NCBI RefSeq assembly: GCF_901000735.1
Contig: NC_081542.1
Location: 24,877,093 to 24,941,092 of the forward strand
DNA length: 64,000 bases
Reading direction: 5' to 3'
Source: Corylus avellana
Taxonomy: Eukaryota; Streptophyta; Magnoliopsida; Fagales; Betulaceae
Shown: one piece after another, positions 46,000-59,170 of the stretch
Layout of the letters: every line of letters begins with the position of its first letter
Numbering within the stretch: position 1 is the first letter of the stretch
Notes under the pieces: generated by a model
Told to the model about the DNA's origin: nothing
Seen by the model: the letters and a program-made list of their open reading frames with translations, nothing else
Database searches by the model: none
Position numbers and translations under genes: made by a program

Positions 46000-48900
46000 T
46001 TCTGTTTCATAAGTTACTCTCATGTTACATAGATTCTAGTGCTAAGTGTCAGGTTTAAAACCAAACTGATAACCTCCTAGGTTCTGACTCCAAATATCTC
46101 TGATTCACATGGTTAGTGGAGCTGCAGTGACGTGGTAGGTTTAATTAGGGTGCGTTTGCGATTGTGATTTTGTAAAAATAATTTGCATTTTTAAATGATA
46201 TTTTAAAACGTAAGGTGTTTGACAATCCAATTTAAAAACATTTACAATTTCTATAAATAGGTTGTGGGTGCTTATTTAAAAAGCGTGAATTTAAACTAAA
46301 ATCACAATTTTGCATAACAACGATTTGATAAAAATAATAATAATTATTATAATAATAATAATAAAATTTATATTTTACCAAATACCTTTGCGATTTTAAA
46401 AAGTAAAGATTTCAAAATCGCTCTAATTAAAACTACAATCCCAAACGGACTCTTAATACTTTTATAGGGCTATAAATTGTAATCTGTGAATGGGGAGGAT
46501 GAGCTGGCAAGAAGTATTCTGCTTGATCGGTCGTGGCAGTCTGTGAACTTCTCCAAATTCAATATATATATTTTTTTTTTCAGCAAGAGTACCAAACACA
46601 ATCCTTAATCTCCTACCAAGGCCTTCCTTAATTAATGTTCTTTTAGTTAATATATATATATAACAAATATTTTTTATTACAAAATATTCACCAAATATAC
46701 TTTAAAACCTTTTTCAATTTTATATTACATCAAAAGCTTTTTCTTAACTAAAAATTTAAATACCCCTTAAAAAAGTTTTCAAACACCACCGGTCCACCAT
46801 TAACAATACTTTTAAACCATAAATTGGTGTCAATGTTTCCCGATAGTAAAAATACCCTTTATAAAAATTAAAAAAGAAAAGAAAAGAAAAGAAAAAACCT
46901 AAAAAAAAAAAAAAAGAAGAAAAAAAATTGTGGTCCAAAGCAACCAAGCCATCCCTAAAAAGAATTGATGATCACAGAGCTCGGGATAACCGCAGATGAA
47001 ATCCACACAGCCTGAAACGACGCAGCTCCGGAAGGTATCTTGCTATGGTCGTGCCCTGATCCATTCAACGACAGTTGAAGAAGGCCGACATATCTTCTCC
47101 CATAGTCGCCGCATGCACAAAATAGACAAATTAAAGTCATCAGAATAAATTTATTGAATTCGGAGGGATTGAATCATAAATTTAAGTTTTTTTTTTTAAA
47201 AAAAAAAAAATTATATTTTATTTGGCTAAATTATCAAAATATTTTTATCGTATTAAAAAACATGTTAGGTCATATACCAATTTCCAAAACAAATCTAAAG
47301 CATATATAATAAACTCTAGAGCATTTAAAAGAGTCTGTTCCCTAAGTTTAGGGAATATGTCCAAAAAATTACAAAAAAATTTCACAACAGACTCCTTAAA
47401 AGAACCCTAAACATTAGAATTGTTACAGTGGGGTTTCACTATTGCAATTCTTATGATTATTGAAAAAAAAAAAAAAAAATTCTTTCTCTTCTCTCTTCTC
47501 ATGTCTCACAATTCTCGCTCATCTCTCCTCTCATATATATAATATAATTAAAAAAACAAATATTTTAATGATATAGAGAATGATTAAGGGAAGTTATTAT
47601 TGTGTATTTTAACATAGAAAAGCAAAAGTAGTTTGGATTCTTAAATGTAGGAAAAATGACAAGGAAGCTACTGGGAATGTTGACCAGTAAGGATAACCCC
47701 TATATTATCATCAAAAAAATTTCTGGCTTGGGAGGTTGTTGATTAATTAGTGGCAAAATTAAAGAAATTATAGGTATATTAGAGAAACTGTGTGAGAGTT
47801 AATAAATTTTATAGTCAATTAATTCTCAAAAAAAAAAAAAAAAATTTATAGTCAATTAATTCTTGCACAAAAAGTTACTTTTAATCTTATCACGCATACT
47901 TAGAAGCTGAGGTGTTAATGCTTTGTTTTATTTTCTAATGACAAATATATTAACAAACAATTAAAAAATATATATTTAAAAACAGTTTTAGCCTTTACCA
48001 AACATAGAACACTTATTTAAATAAAAACAAAAACAAAAACAAAAAACTCTCTAAAACATTTTAACAAACATACTCTTGATCTTTCCAAATGCAACATGCA
48101 ATTTCATGCAAGCACAATATCATAGGAACAAGATAAGTAACCATTTGTAAGGATTAATACCCTCCCATTAGCCAAGATTGCTAAAAAATCGACAATTGAT
48201 ATTATATTTTATAAGAGTAATGACTAGATATTATATTTTTATCTCACAATAACAATGTGACAATTCCAACATTAACGAGTGAATTTTCTTAAACCTTTTG
48301 AGATTATATTTGGAATAATATTATAAAATTTATTTGATTATTGAACCATGTACTTTAAAGTTCTAATACGCTTAATTAGTTGATGGTGCTTAACATTGAC
48401 AAAGCAATACATGAAACACAAACAGTTTTTCTCACGATAGACTGCAAGTTCTTCGGAGATAATAGGTGATTTTTGAGATAATAGGGAGAGTAATTTTGTA
48501 CTCTGTGCAGGGGCCTATTTATAGGCTTTGAGAGTTGAAGTAGACTTGAACCTTGTTATTGGAATTGAATTGGGATTCTTGGGAGCTTGACTTGGAATTG
48601 GGGTCCTATTTCCCTGTAGACTGGAATAAGACTCTTTTATTTCAATATAGTCTCAAGAGTCGTGCTATCCGGCTCCCCAGAGTCAACCCAGCATCCACCA
48701 ACACTGACGTGGCTGATCCCAACAACGCTGACGTGGTGACTTAAAAATAAAAAAATTAGGTCATAATTTTTATTTTATTATTTTTTTTCTTTTCTCTCTT
48801 CCTCGTCATCCCCCCCCCCCCCTCCTTTCATTTCTGTCTTTCCCCCAAACCAAAATCCCTAAAATTTCCCCCTCTCCCTCCCTCGCTCACTCTCTCTCTC

Positions 48901-51900
48901 TCTCCCACTCCGGCGATGGCGAAGAAGAACCAGCAACCATAAAATCCCTTCGACGAAGATGAGCTCGTCCTCCTCTCATCGTCATTGATCAATCTCCAGT
49001 TTTTCCATGTAGGCTTTTTGTTGACTGGTAGTTGCTAATGCCTCACAACTTGTTTCTAGATTCAAAATTAAAATTTATGCGTGGCAGGTGAATCCTTTAG
49101 GGATGGTATCACCTTTAGTTCTAATGCCTCAAAACCCCATAGTCCAACTTCCTGCTTTTTGGTGACCGAAACCCTATATAGTCCAGCTTCCCGCTTTTTG
49201 GTGACCGAAACCCTATATCAGTTCAAATGGTTGGCTCGTCGTCACTGAAATTTGGGGATTTTGACCGATGTAGCTTGTCATCGGAGATGTGGGTCGTTCG
49301 CCTTCGTGGTCTTCAGAGGCCGGCCGTCAGTGAGGGGAGAGAGAAGAGGAAAGAGGAGAAAGAGAGAGGGGGAGGGATTTGTGTGAGGGAAGAGAGGAAA
49401 ACAGAGATGAATAGGAGGGAGGCAACGACGAAATGGGGAATAGAGAGTTTTCTAACCTAAGAAATTTTTTATTTTTTATTTTTTATTTTGTTCTTTTTAA
49501 ATATGACGTGGCCTTTGCCACGTTAAGAGTTGGTGGATGCTTGGCTGATTCTAGGAAGCCGAAAAGATTAACTCTAGTCTCAATTGGTATATATCTTCTT
49601 CTAATTAATATCTTCTTTTATTAATTAATAGCCCTTGTTATTTAGTTAATATCTTCATGGACCAATCTTTAGCTATTGGGCCCAAAATTTAGTGGGCTTG
49701 TAATGTTAATTTATTTCTTACAACCTTAAATAAACATACTTTGGACATGTAACAAAAATTGAAAAAAGTTATATTGCATTGTCATTTTTCACGATCTATT
49801 TTGGAATGCTCTATTACCATTAATGTTTTTTTTTTTTTTTTTTAATTATAGGTGAATAAGTCCTACCAAGTCAACAATCATATGGAAGGTGTGCTGTACT
49901 GTCTCTCGCTGTTGTGAACGATTTCCCTGCACACACATCACATGTGAGAATCGTCCAAGCCCAGTCAAGAAACTCAAAAGAGATGTTTCATGAAAAAGAA
50001 AAGGAAAAAAAAAAGGACAAAAAAAAGGAGACGACACGTTATATTGAGAATGGAAATGGCAGAAGATTCTCGTGTCGGGAGTGGTTGGGATATGATGTAC
50101 TATGCGCGTTAGAAGGAAATGAGGTGGAAAATAGCTAGGGTTGGACCATTGCAAATGGTAAAAATATATCCAGTAAAAAAAAAACTGTGAAAATAATTGC
50201 TCTCCCAAAGACGTTGAAATTTAGCCTCAGAAAGATGTTTCATGGAAGAAGAAGACTACATGTGAACAGTAAAATGGCTAGGATTTGGACTATTCGGTAA
50301 ATATAATATATATATATATTGCTCTCCCAAGACGTCGTTTATGCATCCCGACAAATGGTCCATGCGAAAGTCATTTCAACACCTTATTGGTTTATTTGTA
50401 ATTTTTCCTTTGACTGTGGGTTAAAGTTATTGTCATCTTGTATAAAATACATCCCCACCGATGGGAAAATGGCAAATCCAAGTAAAATGCCTGATAAATG
50501 TTTATCAGCTGAAGTTCCATGGTTAGCAGGTTGGATGCAGAAGGATCTACTCCTTCAAAATCCTCCACTGTCTCCGAGGAAAACATATTGCAAGCATCAC
50601 TTGTATAACAAGGTTTTTTGTTTTTTGTTTTTTTTTTTTTTCGTATGAACATCTTAATATTGTTTTTGGTTGGATTGAGAGTACTTAAGGTATCTTTTTT
50701 TGTGAGGGTTATTTGTCAACTTTTTTTTTTTTTTTTTTTTACTTAGAACCGTATGAATTGTTTTGTGATGTAAATGCGTTGTTAAAAGTGAGTTTATATT
50801 TTCTAATAATTTACTTTTATGTCAATTTAGTTAAATTTGCGGCTTACTGCACAGTTATTTGTTCTCATATTTAATTTGTTATTTTTAATTTGTTTGTTTG
50901 CGTTATCCTGTCACAGGATTTGATCTTTAGAGGCCCAGTGATCGAAGAGATGCCATGTGGGAGTAAGTTATTTTCACCCTCAGCCCACATTTATGAAAAC
51001 ATATATCACTCTTATAGGTTTCCTAGAACTATAATACTCTTTAGATTTTATAAAAAATCTCGTTTTCACTGCTATATTATTTCACTGTATTGTTGGGTTG
51101 GTCAACATAATCCAGTTTCGACGTACTACTCTCGCATGCTCACTGTCTCATCTTCTTTTTCTACCTTCAGGCTCCGGAACCAAAAAAAAAAAAAAAAGCA
51201 TCTTCTTCTACTGCGCAATCTCGTGTTTCCCGAATTCCAAAACTATTTAAATCCATTTCATTTTTTCCTGTAACGCTCACTGATTTTTCAGATCAGGAGC
51301 TACAAGAAATCTTGAGTAATGAGTTAACACCGACTTTTACGTAATTTACGTATAAGTTTTTCCTATACTTGTTTTGTTTTATTGTTTTTTTAGCATGCAA
51401 CTAAAAATTATTTTTCATATAGACTTTTGAGCAATGGTTTTCGATTCAAAAACAACATTGGCCTAGGGATGTACTTCGTACCACTCTTGAGAGAAATAAC
51501 TCACAAGATACGAAGTTTTCAGCATAGACACTATTACTGTAGATCTTTGTTAAAATGTTAGGATAAGTCATAATTTGAATTGAAGGTGACATTTTCTATG
51601 CTACTTATTTTGGCAGAAAATGGTATGATGATGGACACATTCCAGTTTAGACTCCTTGTGGCAAAGACCATGGCAAACGAATCATGTTGATAATGACTCA
51701 AATTGTCAACAAATATTTTTACGAATTGCCTGGTCGTAAAAACACAACTAGTAAGTGATGCAACACTTTTACGTACAATATTTTCTGTTAGTATGTTATT
51801 GTTAATTTTTATGTGGAATACAAGACATTTTAATAGATATTTTTTTGGTCTTGTTCTTTGTTTTTCGAGGTTTAGCAGATTTTGCTTAAAAAGGTATCAA

Positions 51901-52898
51901 TCTAATTCGTGAATTTGATTTAGACTAAACATAAAAGGAAAAAAAAAAAAAAAAATTAAAGGACATAATTTTTTATTGAATTTTTGCAAACAATAAAATA
52001 TAGCATTTTAATTGTATTATTGTTTTTTAAGAAGTAATTATATTTTTTTTGTCTTAGATATTTGTTGGGCAATAGTTGCTGCTGAGGTTTTTGCATGACT
52101 ACATCAAGAAGGAAGCAATTTTAGAAGAGGGGCGTTATTGCAAACTTATAGGTAGAAAAAGGAAGCGAAGAAAAAGGATACTGGAGCAGGTATAGGAAGA
52201 AAGAAAAAAAATTCTCATTTTTTTTTCTTTTTTATTTATTCTAATTCTCCTTCTTGTAGATGAGAAATTTTATATTTGTGGGTGGATATGAAAGTGTGGA
52301 TCACAAAGATGAAGAAGCAATCATGGAAAGAAATAAAGAAGACCTATTTACGGTACTATGAAGCTTTGCCCATAATTTGAATTATTTGGAGAGTGATTTA
52401 TGGTAGTATTTGCTTTATAATTTTGGTAATGCTAACAACTTGTCGGTTATTATTTTGTAAAAGATTTTCATTCTCATGTGATAGGGTTCAATTTATGAGG
52501 GTCCGATACAAGACCCGAATCCAGAAGAAAAAACATTATATCACACGGTGCTACTAATAGGATTTTGAAGCAAGTATGGCAAAAACGTTTGGATCATCAA
52601 AAACAATTGGGACAAAAAATAGTTGGCTATGCAAAAATTGTTGTGTGTGTTTTTTTTTTTTTTTTTGGTGCTTTTTCTAGTTTTGGTGCTTATGCATACT
52701 ACTTGTGTAGGCGCCTTACATTTTTTATATAATTTTTCCTTATAAAAAATAAAATAAAATATAATGTATATTGGGTCTAAGCATTTTTATATAATTAATC
52801 TTATGGTTGTGCTTATTATTTAATTTTGCTTGGATATTTATGTGGATTTCCTCACTTTCTTGTTATTGGAACGAGAACACTTCCTTTGAGTGTAACTA
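46000..52898 (+). repeat. tandem block C2
   Basis: Second, diverged copy of the C1 block without the LTR element. It has its own local duplication of a 42-bp phrase (AGTCCAACTTCCTGCTTTTT / AGTCCAGCTTCCCGCTTTTT) at about 49140-49215. Confidence 0.85.
50469..50963 (+). pseudogene. unrecognised gene copy 4 (block C2), exon blocks
   Basis: Block A 50469-50612: ATG, then M-A-N-P-S-K-M-P-D-K-C in one frame, with donor GT. Block B starts at 50917 after TGTCACAG; the phase used by other copies hits a stop (ATT TGA), so this copy is probably dead. It marks the empty site of the 39774-42281 LTR element. Confidence 0.45.
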
Positions 52899-52904
52899 CC
52901 TATG

Positions 52905-52965
52905 ACAAGTTTCGATCTTTAGAGGCCCAATGAAGTAAGGGAAAAATGGTTGGAAGGTTATTAGT
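52905..52965 (+). pseudogene. isolated block B of the unrecognised gene
   Basis: TTTCGATCTTTAGAGGCCCA and following bases match block B of the other copies, but a TGA follows early. No block A lies nearby. Confidence 0.35.
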
Positions 52966-53500
52966 GGGATACACTTTGAGTCCACATGAAGCATATAACT
53001 TACCTATAAATTTTCTAGAACTAACGGTTCGTTTGGTAAACAATTTTGTTTCGGTTTCGAGGAATGTTTATTTTAAAGATGTAAAAAAATAAGAATGTCT
53101 GTAAATTATTATAAAAAGTTTGTTTCTACCAATAAACATCATACTAGGAAAAGTCGGTTCAATATCCACTTGCCCTGCCATTGCCACTGAACTTCAATAC
53201 ATTCCTAAAAGAGTTGATGATGAAGCACATGGTCGACGAAGAAATAGTTTTGGGAATGCAGCGATATAGAATAGACAATAGGAGGGAGTATTTGGAAATG
53301 GAAGCTTTATCGGATCTTAAATAACAAAGTATATATACTTTAGAACTACAATGTCACATAATTTTTTTTTAAAAAAAAAGATAATAATTATAAAAGAAAA
53401 ATGCAGACACCAAAAGCAATATAAAATTGTTTCTTGGAAGTCCTTTTCAATGTTGTGATTAAATGATGATTAATTTTAAAAACTCTTATTTTGGTGTATC
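52966..53500. other. AT-rich spacer, no gene seen
   Basis: No supported frame; homopolymer runs near 53365. Confidence 0.45.
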
Positions 53501-53579
53501 AATCTTTTGATTTTTTTTCGATTATCCCATTTATAAGAATTTTCTGTTAAATCCCACCTGCCTTGTGACTCACGGGTCA

Positions 53580-53703
53580 AAAAAAGTAACAAAGCATCCA
53601 TTATCGCCTTAATTGCAAGCTTAACAAAATGAAATGCCTGAGCATAATCAACACGCAAAGAACAGGGGGTCCATAGGGGTTGAAAGACCAAAAAGCAGAC
53701 CAT
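53580..53703 (-). pseudogene. fragment related to the gene at 2-436
   Basis: On the minus strand the frame L-R-V-D-Y-A-Q-A-F-H-F-V-K-L matches L-R-V-E-Y-S-Q-S-F-R-F-V-K-L at the window start, and the DNA agrees over about 39 bases. It continues into unrelated sequence (A-I-K-A-I-M-D-A-L-L). A fragment of the same family; a coincidental match is unlikely but the piece is short. The 37-base phrase beginning GGGGTCCATAGGGGTTGAAA beside it recurs, diverged, at about 53878. Confidence 0.45.
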
Positions 53704-53939
53704 ATGAGAGATCAGGGGTGATTTTACGTTGTCTAAATACTATGAAGTTTTTTAAGGTAGTTAGTTTTTCACTATCTTGCAATGTAAATATAACTAATTT
53801 TTTTTTTTTAATCAGATCACACTAATGCTACATTGGGACTCGAATAGTAATCCATTCATGCATCAGAAAATAATATGGGGTCCACATGTGCTGAAAGACC
53901 AAAAAAGAGACCAAACAAATTATCAGTAGTATGCTCCAA

Positions 53940-55200
53940 GCTATAACCTACGCAATACCTTGATTGCATACTAGTAATTTACTTTAATGAAATTTTTTTA
54001 TTTCTCTTACTAATTCATTTTTGCAAAGCACGCTCTTCTAAAGAAGGGGATATTGTTATTTTAGTGGTAAATTTGAGGGATATTGTCGCATTTGAAAATT
54101 TGGGAGAAATATTATTAATTTGGTGGTAGTTTGTGGAAATAAGTAGACTTTACAAAAATAATAATAATAATAATAACAAATAACAAATATTTTTTTTTAC
54201 AAAACGTTCACCAAAAATACTTTAAAACCTTTTTAAATTTTGAGGTGTGATACAGCCTTAAATCCAACTTTGACTCAATTTCTAAATCAAATTTCTCTCC
54301 CTCTAGTTTAACATTCTCTCTCATCTACAGGTAGTTTTTTTTTTAAAAAAAAAACTTAAAGAAAAAAGTTAGGCTAAAATTACGTTTAAATTGTGCCGTT
54401 ATTATTTTTCATTTTATATTACATCAAAATATTTTTTTTTTAACTAAAAACTTAAGAGGTGTAATACAGTCACAACTTAAATCCAACTTTAATCTAATTT
54501 CTAGATCAAGTTTCTTTCTTTATAGTTTAAGGCTCTTTCTCCACCGTAGGCAATTTTTTTTTTTTTTTGTTTTTTTTTTAACTTAAGAAAAAAGTCGGCC
54601 AAAATTAAATTTAAATTGTATCTTTTATCATTTTCTAAAACTTAAAAAGACTCCTTTAAAAAAGTTTTCACACTGCATACATACACGACCAGTCCAACAA
54701 GAAAACGTTGAAGAAAATCAAAATCCGTCCTTTCTTATTATTTCTATTGCTAAAATATGTCCTTTGGATTTTATACACAGGCTAAGAGAATCAAATCTGT
54801 CCTTTTGATTTTATTGTGGGAAAATCTACCCCTACACCTATTCACTTAGACTAATGTCTTGTCATTATGGCAGCAAAAGTCAGAAGCAAACCTTCACAGA
54901 TCGCCAATAATTGGAAATGTTTGACAAACCTTTTTCACTAGTTTTTTATTTGTATTTTATTAGAAATTTTGGAAAGTGGATAAATAGGATATTTAAAAAA
55001 AATAATAAAAAACTATTTAAAAATTACAAAATTACAAAAAAATAATAATTAAAAACTATAAATATTAAAACAATTAAAAAACTAAAAATAAAAAATAAAA
55101 ACATCTCAAATTTTTGTTCCAAAACTCTAAATAATGTGTCATAATTTTATGAGTTAGTGATATATTTTTTAAAATAATAAATTTTATTAGATGATAATCA
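53940..55200 (+). repeat. block segment D1 (empty site of the Pack-MULE-like element)
   Basis: Collinear with 57225-60165 except for the 57367-59365 insertion there. It includes CACGCTCTTCTAAAGAAGGG, the ACACGACCAGTCCAACAAGA phrase and the TTGGAAAGTG region. The stretch 54050-54150 resembles the internal part of the AAAAGTCCAC MITE. No gene. Confidence 0.8.
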
Positions 55201-55559
55201 ACTTTCTAACAGTTGTTAATTGTTAGAAACCCCTAATTTTTACAAATTTCTCAGTTAGCAACGCTTTATTACAGCGGTCTATTTTAGAACTAACATATAT
55301 TTGCATCACTATATAGATTAATTTTAAATTTTTGTATTGATTATTATTGGTTCATAACTCATTTGTAGGTAATGCAGATTAAGAGTTGGGAGATGACTGT
55401 GTTGATACTAATTGAAACTTATTTCTAACTATAGTCCAGAAGTGTTTGATTGTATATTTGTTTTGCCTTGTGTTGGAACGTGTTTTCGATGTATTTATCT
55501 GTTTTGTTATGTGTTGTGTTGGAACGTAGTATGTGTGTTGGAATTTTATTTAATGAAGT

Positions 55560-55895
55560 TGTGTTGGATATGTATTAGATATTGGATATGTGTTGGATAT
55601 TGAATATTGGATTGAATTGAATAGAATATTGGATTGGATTGAATATGATATTGGATTGGATTGAATAGGATATTGGATTGTATTGGATATTAGATTATGT
55701 ATTCGACATTGGAATTGAGTTGGATATTGGAATTAGAATTAGAATTGGAATTGTGTTGGATATTGTATTTGTAATTGTAATTTTATTTGGATATTGTAAT
55801 TGTAATTGGAATTGGAATTGTATTTGGATATTGGATTTATAATTGTAATTGTATTTGGATATTATAATTGTAATTGTATTTGAATATCAGGTTAA
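55560..55895 (+). repeat. degenerate minisatellite of GGATATTGGATTG / GGAATTGTAATT
   Basis: Short 10-20 bp words built from TTGGATATTG and AATTGTAATTG are reiterated for about 330 bp without a fixed period. This could be the inner part of the CACTA-like end described next. Confidence 0.7.
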
Positions 55896-55899
55896 TGTT

Positions 55900-56189
55900 A
55901 GAATTATATATATATATATATATTTTTATGACGTGTCAAATGGAGTGACACGTCAAAAAATATTGCAAAAATGTTTTTGACCTGTTCTCTCCAACACGTC
56001 AAAAATCTGAAATTTTTGACTCTCCTGAAGTGACACGTCAAAAAATATTGCAAAAATGTTTTTGACATGTTCTCTCCAACACGTCAAAAATCTAAAATTT
56101 TTGACTCTCCGGTTTTAACCGTTGAAAAACGTCAAAAGGCGCACATCAAAAACTCATAGTTAAAAGTTTACAGCATTTTTGTGGTGTAG
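55900..56189. mobile_element. CACTA-like terminus with GACGTGTC/GACACGTC repeats
   Basis: A 75-bp phrase (GTGACACGTCAAAAAATATT, then TTTGACCTGTTCTCTCC) is repeated about twice. The segment ends CAGCATTTTTGTGGTGTAG, a CACTA-type end lacking its last bases. Right after it the C-block sequence resumes (ATTGATATTATATTTTTATT), so this is an insertion edge. The left end is not located. Confidence 0.5.
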
Positions 56190-57215
56190 ATGCTAGATTG
56201 ATATTATATTTTTATTTCATAATAATAATAATAATAATAATAATGCGACATTTCCAACATTAAGGAGTAAATTTTCTTAAACTTTTTGAGGTTTGATTTT
56301 TATTAATATTACAAAATCTATTTAATTGTTGAACCATGTACTTTAAAGTTCTGACACCCTTAACCTTAAATAAACATACTCTGGACACGTAACAAAAATT
56401 GAAATTGTTTTCTAGCATTTTCATTTTTCACGATCTATTTTGGAATGCTCTATTACCATTATTATTATTTTTTATTATATTTTTTATTTTTAATTATAGG
56501 TGAATAAATCATGTTAACTCCACAATCACGCGGGCGGAAGGTGTGCTGCACACTGTCCCTTGATCTCGTCAGCGATTTTCCTGAGAATTGTCCTGTGTCA
56601 CGGGTTGAATTAAAGAGAAGAAAGCCACAAGAAACTCAAAAGAGAGATGTTTCATAGAAGAAGAAGACTATGTGTCAACAGTGTATTGGTTAGGATTTGG
56701 ACTATTCAGTAAAATATATATATATTGTTCTTCGAAGACGACGTCGTCAAATGGTTCATTCGAACTTTGAAGTCATTTCAATACCTTAATGGTTTATTTG
56801 TAATTTTTTGTTTAACTGTGGGTTAAAGTTATTGTCATCTTGTATAAAGCACACCCCACCGTTGGGGAAATGGTAAATCCAAGTAAAATGGCTGATAAAT
56901 GTTACCAGCCAAAGTTCCATTGTTTGCGGGTTGGATGCAGAAGGATCTACTCCTTCAAAATCCTCCACTGTTTCCAAGGAAAACAGATTGCAAGCATCAC
57001 TTGTATTACAATTTTTTTATTTTTTATGAACATCTTAATATTGTTTTTGGTTGGACTGGGAGTAAGTTATCTTGTTCTTGTGAGGATTATTTGCAACTTT
57101 TTTTATTTTTATTTTTATTTTAACTTAGAACCGAATGAATCGTTTTGTGATCTAATTGTGTTGTTTAAAAGTGACTTTTTATTTCTCTAATAATTTGCTT
57201 TGTTGTCAATTTAGT
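56190..57215 (+). repeat. partial tandem block C3
   Basis: Matches C2 at 48220-48360, 49730-49900 and 50220-50830 in order, with deletions between. Confidence 0.75.
56870..57011 (+). pseudogene. unrecognised gene copy 5 (block C3), block A only
   Basis: ATG at 56870, sequence matching block A through TTGTATTACAA. The splice donor is lost (followed by T-run) and block B is missing; the sequence passes to segment D2 at about 57220. Confidence 0.45.
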
Positions 57216-57616
57216 ACACGACGCCTTGATTGTGTACTAGTAATTTACTTCAATGAAATTTTTTTTATTTCTCGTATTAATTCATTTTTGCAAAGCACGC
57301 TCTTCCAAAGAAGGGGATATTGTTATTTTAGTGGTAAATTTGGGAGGCATTGTCTTATTTAAAAATGGGAAATTGTATATAAAATCCTTAGGTAAACGCG
57401 CCTTTTTTAAAAACTCCCTGGGTTTTTTTTTTCGAAAATTTACTCCCTGGGTTAATGGAAATGACAATAAAATCCATGCCGTCAAAAATTTTTAACAGCC
57501 GTTAGTCAAATTCAAAACGCACCGTTTCACCTTATTAAAATATTAATTTTTTTTAATTTAATTTTAAAATTAATTTAAATTCCAGAGAGATCGTAAAAAT
57601 TTCCCAGAATTTCCCA

Positions 57617-58126
57617 GATCTAGATTGGAGGAAGGCGGTGCTGGATCATTGGGTGGAGGAGGTAAAGATGCAGTTGGTGGAATGGCTCGAGGGGGAGGTG
57701 GGGATGCCACCGGAGGTGTAAGGGATGCTTGCGGAGGAGAGCCTCCTAGTGGTGGTGGCAGCGAAGATAAAACTGGAGGGGGTGATCTGGCAAAGGGGCA
57801 GATGGTGGGGGTCATGCTGGTAGCGATGGCGGTGGTGAAGTTGATGGTGGTTGGCGGAGAAGGTGGCAGTGAGGTTGGAGGTGGTGTTAATACCGGTGAG
57901 GGTGAAGCTGGCGGGGATGGAGGAGGAGCAGCAGGGGCTGGCGGTGGAGGAGACTGAGGAGCTAGAGTTGAAGGGGTTGAAGGGGATGAAGGCGCTGGGG
58001 TGTCAGTAGTCTGAGTAGGCGTAGTTGAAGAATTCGACGGAGCAGGGGAAGAAGGTGGTGGTGGTGAGGTGACAGAGGAAGTTGGTAAATTCGCACAGGA
58101 GAGGAGGGAGGGGTTGTGGAGTCCAT
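57617..58126 (-). pseudogene. captured proline-rich exon, PERK-like N-terminus
   Basis: An ATG at 58126 (minus) starts M-D-S-T-T-P-P-S-S-P. After an apparent one-base shift within the next 50 bases the sequence becomes a long P/S/T-rich frame (S-S-P-A-P-S-N-S-S-T-T-P-T, later L-P-P-S-P-P-T-T-I, S-P-P-P-V-L-S-S-L-P-P-P). This resembles the extracellular part of proline-rich extensin-like receptor kinases, which sits at the plasma membrane next to the wall. The transmembrane and kinase parts are absent. The pattern is low-complexity, so an extensin or another hydroxyproline-rich protein is possible. Confidence 0.6.
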
Positions 58127-59170
58127 CTTCCTATGGATCTTTCCTAACAACGACAATGCACTACTACAGTTCCATTGTCATATTTGAATGATTAGAGTAA
58201 TCACAAACATCCAAACCTCCAATTTTTCCTCAAAACAATACATAATTACAGAGCACAATCCAATGCCAAAAAAGGTCTTCCTCAAACCAAACAAAGTAAA
58301 AAACACTCAAATTTTCTCAGTATTGACAACCCCAGAAAAAACGCAATTCCATCAAACCAGGCGCTACCAATCTACCAGAATCCCTTTTTTAGATGTGCAA
58401 TTTTGATGTAATTCCCTTTCTGAGAAGGGCTATTGAAATTGGGCTCCTGAGTCTTGTGTATGAGAATCCAACATCTTAAGGGACAATGTTATGCATGCCT
58501 CTGCTAATGTGTTTTAGCCGTCTTAAACAAGTTGGAATCTTTTGACGCCTGTGGAATTTTTTTAAACCTTTCTGATGCTTGCTGTAATTCTCCTTGAAGG
58601 CAAGAGGGAAACAATGATCAGATTGACTTGGGTAAACGTTAGCTTGGCTCTGAGGGAAACAACCAGATTCTCCAAACGTTGACATCTGACAAGCTGAAAA
58701 AATCCCATATACCAGAAATAAAAAGAAAAAAAAAAAGACTAAGCAAAACCCATTCAGAAAATCCTTCTACCAACAAAACCCAGAGCAAGAAACCAAAAAC
58801 TTTGAGCAATGATCAGATCGACAACAGTCTCCTTTTCTCCCTTTGGTAATTGCAGTAGAGACCCTGAAATTGTAAAGATAAAAGACCATCAAGATATAAT
58901 AACAAGAACCAGCAGTAAAATTCTCTTTTTCTTGTTCTTCAACTTGAAAAATCAATTTGAAGGCAAGAAGTCACCAACTGGAAATCTAACTGAGAAATCA
59001 ATTGTTCTCCAACAACTGGAGAAGGCACCACCGAAGCCAAACCACCGTTGATGTTGCCGGAGAGATTCGAGAGCTGGGGTGTGTTCGCCGGGGTTGAGGA
59101 AAGAAGTCGTGAGTTGACAAAAGATTAATTTTTTAATTTTTTTATTTTTAGATTTAAATTTTAAAATTAA
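58127..59170 (-). other. rest of the Pack-MULE-like interior
   Basis: Moderate-GC sequence without a long frame, lying 5' of the captured exon on the minus strand. It may include the captured promoter, leader or a second gene fragment. One stretch near 59000-59110 reads S-T-P-A-N-T-P-Q-L-S-N-L-S-G-N on the minus strand, which may be coding. An AG acceptor-like site lies near 58870. Confidence 0.35.

Noticed and set aside
57625..57957. Glycine-rich open frame on the plus strand inside the Pack-MULE-like element
   Set aside because: It is the antisense shadow of the proline-rich captured exon.
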